DNA from: Bacteroidota bacterium
GTDB taxonomy: Bacteria; Bacteroidota; Bacteroidia; Bacteroidales; Lentimicrobiaceae
Length of the DNA: 64,000 bases
NCBI GenBank assembly: GCA_009773515.1
Contig: WSXX01000008.1
Location: 93,087 to 157,086, forward strand
Direction of reading: 5' to 3'
This document shows positions 61,908-64,000 of the stretch, piece by piece. A program made the position numbers and the translations under genes. The notes beneath the pieces are model-generated. The model was not told the origin of the DNA. It was given only the letters and a program-made list of their open reading frames with translations, and did no database searches. Each line of letters starts with the position of its first letter. The stretch's first letter is position 1.

Positions 61908-62948
61908 ATGAGAATTATATTAATTCTTTTAGCTGGATTGTTATCAATCCACGGATTTGGACAAAATTGTGATTGTCTTGCTAATTTCAAGTTTTTGGAA
62001 AATAAAATTTCAAAGGACTACGCAGGATTCGCAGACAAAGTGAATAGTTCAACTATTGATGAATACAATAAAATAAAGGAAATATACACATTAAAAGCAC
62101 AAGAGATTTCTTCAATTAAAAGATGTGAACTCTTGCTTTCGAAATGGCTTGAATATTTCAATGACAAACACCTTGGACTTGAAATAACGAAGAATATTTA
62201 CTGGACATTCAAAAAGATTGATTCAACAACTGTTCTCTTCAGAATCCCAACTTTTGCATGGGAAGCAAAACCCCTGATCGATAGCCTGATAAAATCAAAT
62301 CTTGAAACTATTTCCTCAACACCTATTCTTATACTTGATTTGAGGGGCAATGGAGGTGGCATAGATTACAGTTATCTGGAATTACTTCCCCTTATTTACA
62401 CACACCCGTATGAATCAAAAGGTGCAGCCTGGTGGGCTTCAGAGGGCAATATAAGATCATTTGAAGAAGCACTTGAAAATGGAACTATAAGAAAAGGGTT
62501 TGAAGAAGAAACAAAAGAATTAATTAAAGCGCTGAAATTGAATCCAAATACTTTTGTAACAACAGATAAAGAAGATTCCGTTAAACGTGATACTGTTTTT
62601 AAATACCCATTAAAAGTTGGCGTTATTGTAAATGATTTTTGTGCAAGTAGTTGCGAACAATTTATATTGGCTGCTAAAAACAGTGAAAAGACAACAGTAT
62701 TTGGAACAAATACGCTGGGTGTGTTGGATTATTCAAATTCGGGTACAGCAGACATGCCAACTGAGAATATCAAAGTTCGCTTTCCAAAGACCAGGTCAAA
62801 TCGACTTCCGGAATACCCAATTGATAATATAGGAATTGAACCTGATGTGAGAATAACATTACCAGATAATTTAAATCTCAAAAGTGAAGTTGATGAATGG
62901 GTATTATTTGTCAAAGAGTATCTGGAAAAAGAATTGGAACAAAAATAA
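61908..62948 (+). CDS. Secreted S41-type (tail-specific-like) peptidase
   Basis: 346 residues with a signal peptide (MRIILILLAGLLSIHGFGQ). The S41 core is recognisable: ILDLRGNGGGIDY, and the nucleophile segment NDFCASSCEQFILAAKNS, where one of the two Ser is expected to be catalytic; a later NIGIEPDVRITLP matches the family end. No PDZ domain is evident. The DNA is more AT-rich than that of mutAB. Function: probably a periplasmic or secreted peptidase, substrate unknown. Confidence 0.8.
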   Translation: MRIILILLAGLLSIHGFGQNCDCLANFKFLENKISKDYAGFADKVNSSTIDEYNKIKEIYTLKAQEISSIKRCELLLSKWLEYFNDKHLGLEITKNIYWTFKKIDSTTVLFRIPTFAWEAKPLIDSLIKSNLETISSTPILILDLRGNGGGIDYSYLELLPLIYTHPYESKGAAWWASEGNIRSFEEALENGTIRKGFEEETKELIKALKLNPNTFVTTDKEDSVKRDTVFKYPLKVGVIVNDFCASSCEQFILAAKNSEKTTVFGTNTLGVLDYSNSGTADMPTENIKVRFPKTRSNRLPEYPIDNIGIEPDVRITLPDNLNLKSEVDEWVLFVKEYLEKELEQK

Positions 62949-62968
62949 TTTCAAAAGCACTAAATGCT

Positions 62969-62991
62969 AAGCGGAATTTGCAATTCCGCTT
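62969..62991 (+). terminator. Hairpin after the S41-type gene
   Basis: AAGCGGAATT pairs perfectly (10 bp) with AATTCCGCTT across a TGC loop, 20 bp past the stop. No T-run. Confidence 0.6.
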
Positions 62992-63158
62992 CAAATACCA
63001 TTGAACCCATAAAAGCTTTTCTCAAGCAGGCGCATTGTGTTATCCGGGAAATTTGTAATTTTAACCAGATTCTGTAAGCCGCGAAGATTAGTAAATTTAA
63101 ATGCCTGTCAGCGCAAAGCTTGAGGCGATAGGTAAAATAAAGATAAAAAAACAAAAAA

Positions 63159-63752
63159 ATGAACTGGGAAACATTATTAGCTTTTGGTGATAGTATCACA
63201 TACGGAGCTAGAAGTTATTTAGGATATCCTGAAATTGTTGGAGATATCCTTGGTGGAAAATTGGATAAAAAATGGCACGTGATTAATCATGCTACAAATG
63301 GCTACACTACAATGGATTTAATAAGATCTATTAATCCAATGTTGGATAATTATAAGAACGCCTATCCGAGTATAATTACTGTTATGATTGGCACTAATGA
63401 TATAAAAACACATGTTTGTATTGATGATTTTAAAATAGCCTATAATCAGCTAATTATTAAATTAAAATTATTGTCAATCGGTGATAATGTTTTACTGCTT
63501 AAAATTCCCCGATTCACACAAAAGGTTTTTTATCCATACAATTATTCAATGAATAAACAGGTAAATGAATTTAATTCCTGCATTGAACAATTAGCCATAG
63601 AGAATAATTTAAGATGTCTCGATTGTGATTTAGCTGATGATGACTTCTTTGATGGCGTTCATTTGAATTCAAAAGGATGTTCTACTGTTGCGCACCAAAT
63701 ATCAGGTTTTATTCTTAAAGACAAAGGCATTGAAAGTTCTTCAGATTTGTAA
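63159..63752 (+). CDS. SGNH/GDSL-type esterase or lipase
   Basis: 197 residues without signal peptide. The SGNH blocks are present: block I GDSIT (S12), block II Gly-Asn region ATNGYTT (N47-G48), block III GTND (N80), and block V D165-G-V-H168. Members hydrolyse esters such as acetyl groups on glycans or lipids. The gene is AT-rich compared with the rest of the window, and its last 8 codons overlap the start of a truncated glycosyltransferase, so it may belong to a polysaccharide locus that extends to the right. Confidence 0.88.
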   Translation: MNWETLLAFGDSITYGARSYLGYPEIVGDILGGKLDKKWHVINHATNGYTTMDLIRSINPMLDNYKNAYPSIITVMIGTNDIKTHVCIDDFKIAYNQLIIKLKLLSIGDNVLLLKIPRFTQKVFYPYNYSMNKQVNEFNSCIEQLAIENNLRCLDCDLADDDFFDGVHLNSKGCSTVAHQISGFILKDKGIESSSDL

Positions 63753-63906
63753 TAAAATGCCGAATCCTCCCATAGATGGTGGAGCGCAGGTGATGCACTT
63801 TACTACCCAGGGGTTGTTGGCAAATGGTATAAATGTAAAGACTTTAGCCATTAATCCTACCCGGAACTTAATTAGTCTTGATTTATTGTCGGCCGACTAT
63901 ATGTAA
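63730..63906 (+). pseudogene. Glycosyltransferase N-terminal fragment, truncated
   Basis: From a TTG at 63730 the frame reads KVLQICNKMPNPPIDGGAQ and GLLANGINVKTLAINP, the usual N-terminus of GT4/GT-B glycosyltransferases (nucleoside-sugar acceptor loop G-G-A). The frame stops after ~58 residues, where the family needs ~350 more. The stop falls at the first bases of a putative IS66-like end (GTAACCCTCC). A start overlapping the SGNH gene suggests that the two were once translationally coupled. Confidence 0.65.
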
Positions 63907-63948
63907 CCCTCCGGGCATGAGCATCTTTTCTACCCGATTTTCGCAGCC

Positions 63949-63956
63949 TAACTTTG
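63949..63956 (+). promoter_or_regulatory. Candidate -7 element for the terminal ORF
   Basis: TAACTTTG fits TAnnTTTG, 13 bp before the ATG at 63969, giving an almost leaderless transcript. Confidence 0.35.
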
Positions 63957-63968
63957 CGTCAAAAAAAG

Positions 63969-64000
63969 ATGACACGAACAGAAAGAACGGCATTGATGCA
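63969..64000 (+). CDS. Start of an ORF cut by the window edge (possibly IS66 accessory protein TnpA)
   Basis: Only ten codons are visible (MTRTERTALM). A short hydrophilic MT-x-x-ER start is compatible with the first small ORF of IS66 elements but is far too short to prove it. Confidence 0.3.
   Translation, partial: MTRTERTALM

Larger units (their letters stand above)
63903..64000 (+). mobile_element. Possible left end of an IS66-like insertion sequence
   Basis: GTAACCCTCCGGGCATGAGC at 63903 has the GTAA start seen at many IS66-family ends and lies exactly where the glycosyltransferase reading frame breaks. 66 bp further a new ORF begins in the place where IS66 elements carry their first small ORF. 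The right end and the transposase are outside the window, so this rests on the break and the end sequence. Confidence 0.4.

Overview
The window looks like a chromosomal segment of a Bacteroidota bacterium, probably class Bacteroidia. Three things point there: a complete type IX secretion (T9SS) core operon porP-gldK-gldL-gldM-gldN, several secreted proteins ending in T9SS type A sorting domains, and promoters of the Bacteroidota type (TTTG at -33, TAnnTTTG at -7) in place of Shine-Dalgarno leaders. I see no rRNA, tRNA or CRISPR array.

Layout. 1-2 kb: end of a COG1092-type rRNA methyltransferase, then a minus-strand pair (TerB/J-domain protein and YkgJ-type Cys-cluster protein). 2-10 kb: a T9SS-exported cyanophycinase-like S51 peptidase, a YfcC/DcuC-type carrier with an M14 carboxypeptidase, and a T9SS protein with an internal 165-residue tandem duplication. 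10-21 kb (minus): pheT, recG, then the T9SS operon. 21-24 kb (plus): two tandem YitT paralogues ending in a perfect heptamer array. 23.5-29.6 kb: a cobalamin-riboswitch operon encoding a DUF6580-type membrane protein, a T9SS-sorted DUF4465-type protein, a BtuB-like receptor and a BtuG-like beta-propeller lipoprotein. 30-41.5 kb: a signalling island with a 2106-residue histidine kinase (about 12 PAS and 2 GAF domains), a REC-HisKA-HATPase hybrid, an NtrC-type sigma-54 activator, a non-coding stretch, two tandemly duplicated response regulators and an unrecognised protein. 41.6-57.4 kb: a YyaL-type protein, a large T9SS subtilase, RhlE, a Tricorn-like protease, a thioredoxin lipoprotein and a TIGR01777 epimerase. 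57.4-61.7 kb: mutA and mutB (B12-dependent methylmalonyl-CoA mutase). 62-64 kb: an S41-type peptidase, an SGNH hydrolase, and a truncated glycosyltransferase apparently cut by an IS66-like element that runs off the window.

How the parts connect (inference). The T9SS exports the four sorting-domain proteins seen here. The riboswitch operon would import the cobalamin that MutAB needs. The sensor kinases and the NtrC-type activator probably form one phosphorelay. The most promising undescribed element lies just after the activator gene: a near-consensus sigma-54 promoter (GG-N10-GC) with three dyads upstream, followed by about 214 nt that folds into nested inverted repeats and ends in CCCGG plus eight T. 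I read this as a candidate sigma-54-dependent small RNA or attenuated leader upstream of the duplicated response regulators. Other unexplained structure includes a MITE-like nested palindrome with 10-bp flanking repeats at 54.1 kb, octamer arrays grafted onto stop codons at 50.6 and 59.5 kb, and a three-helix element at 7.1-7.2 kb.
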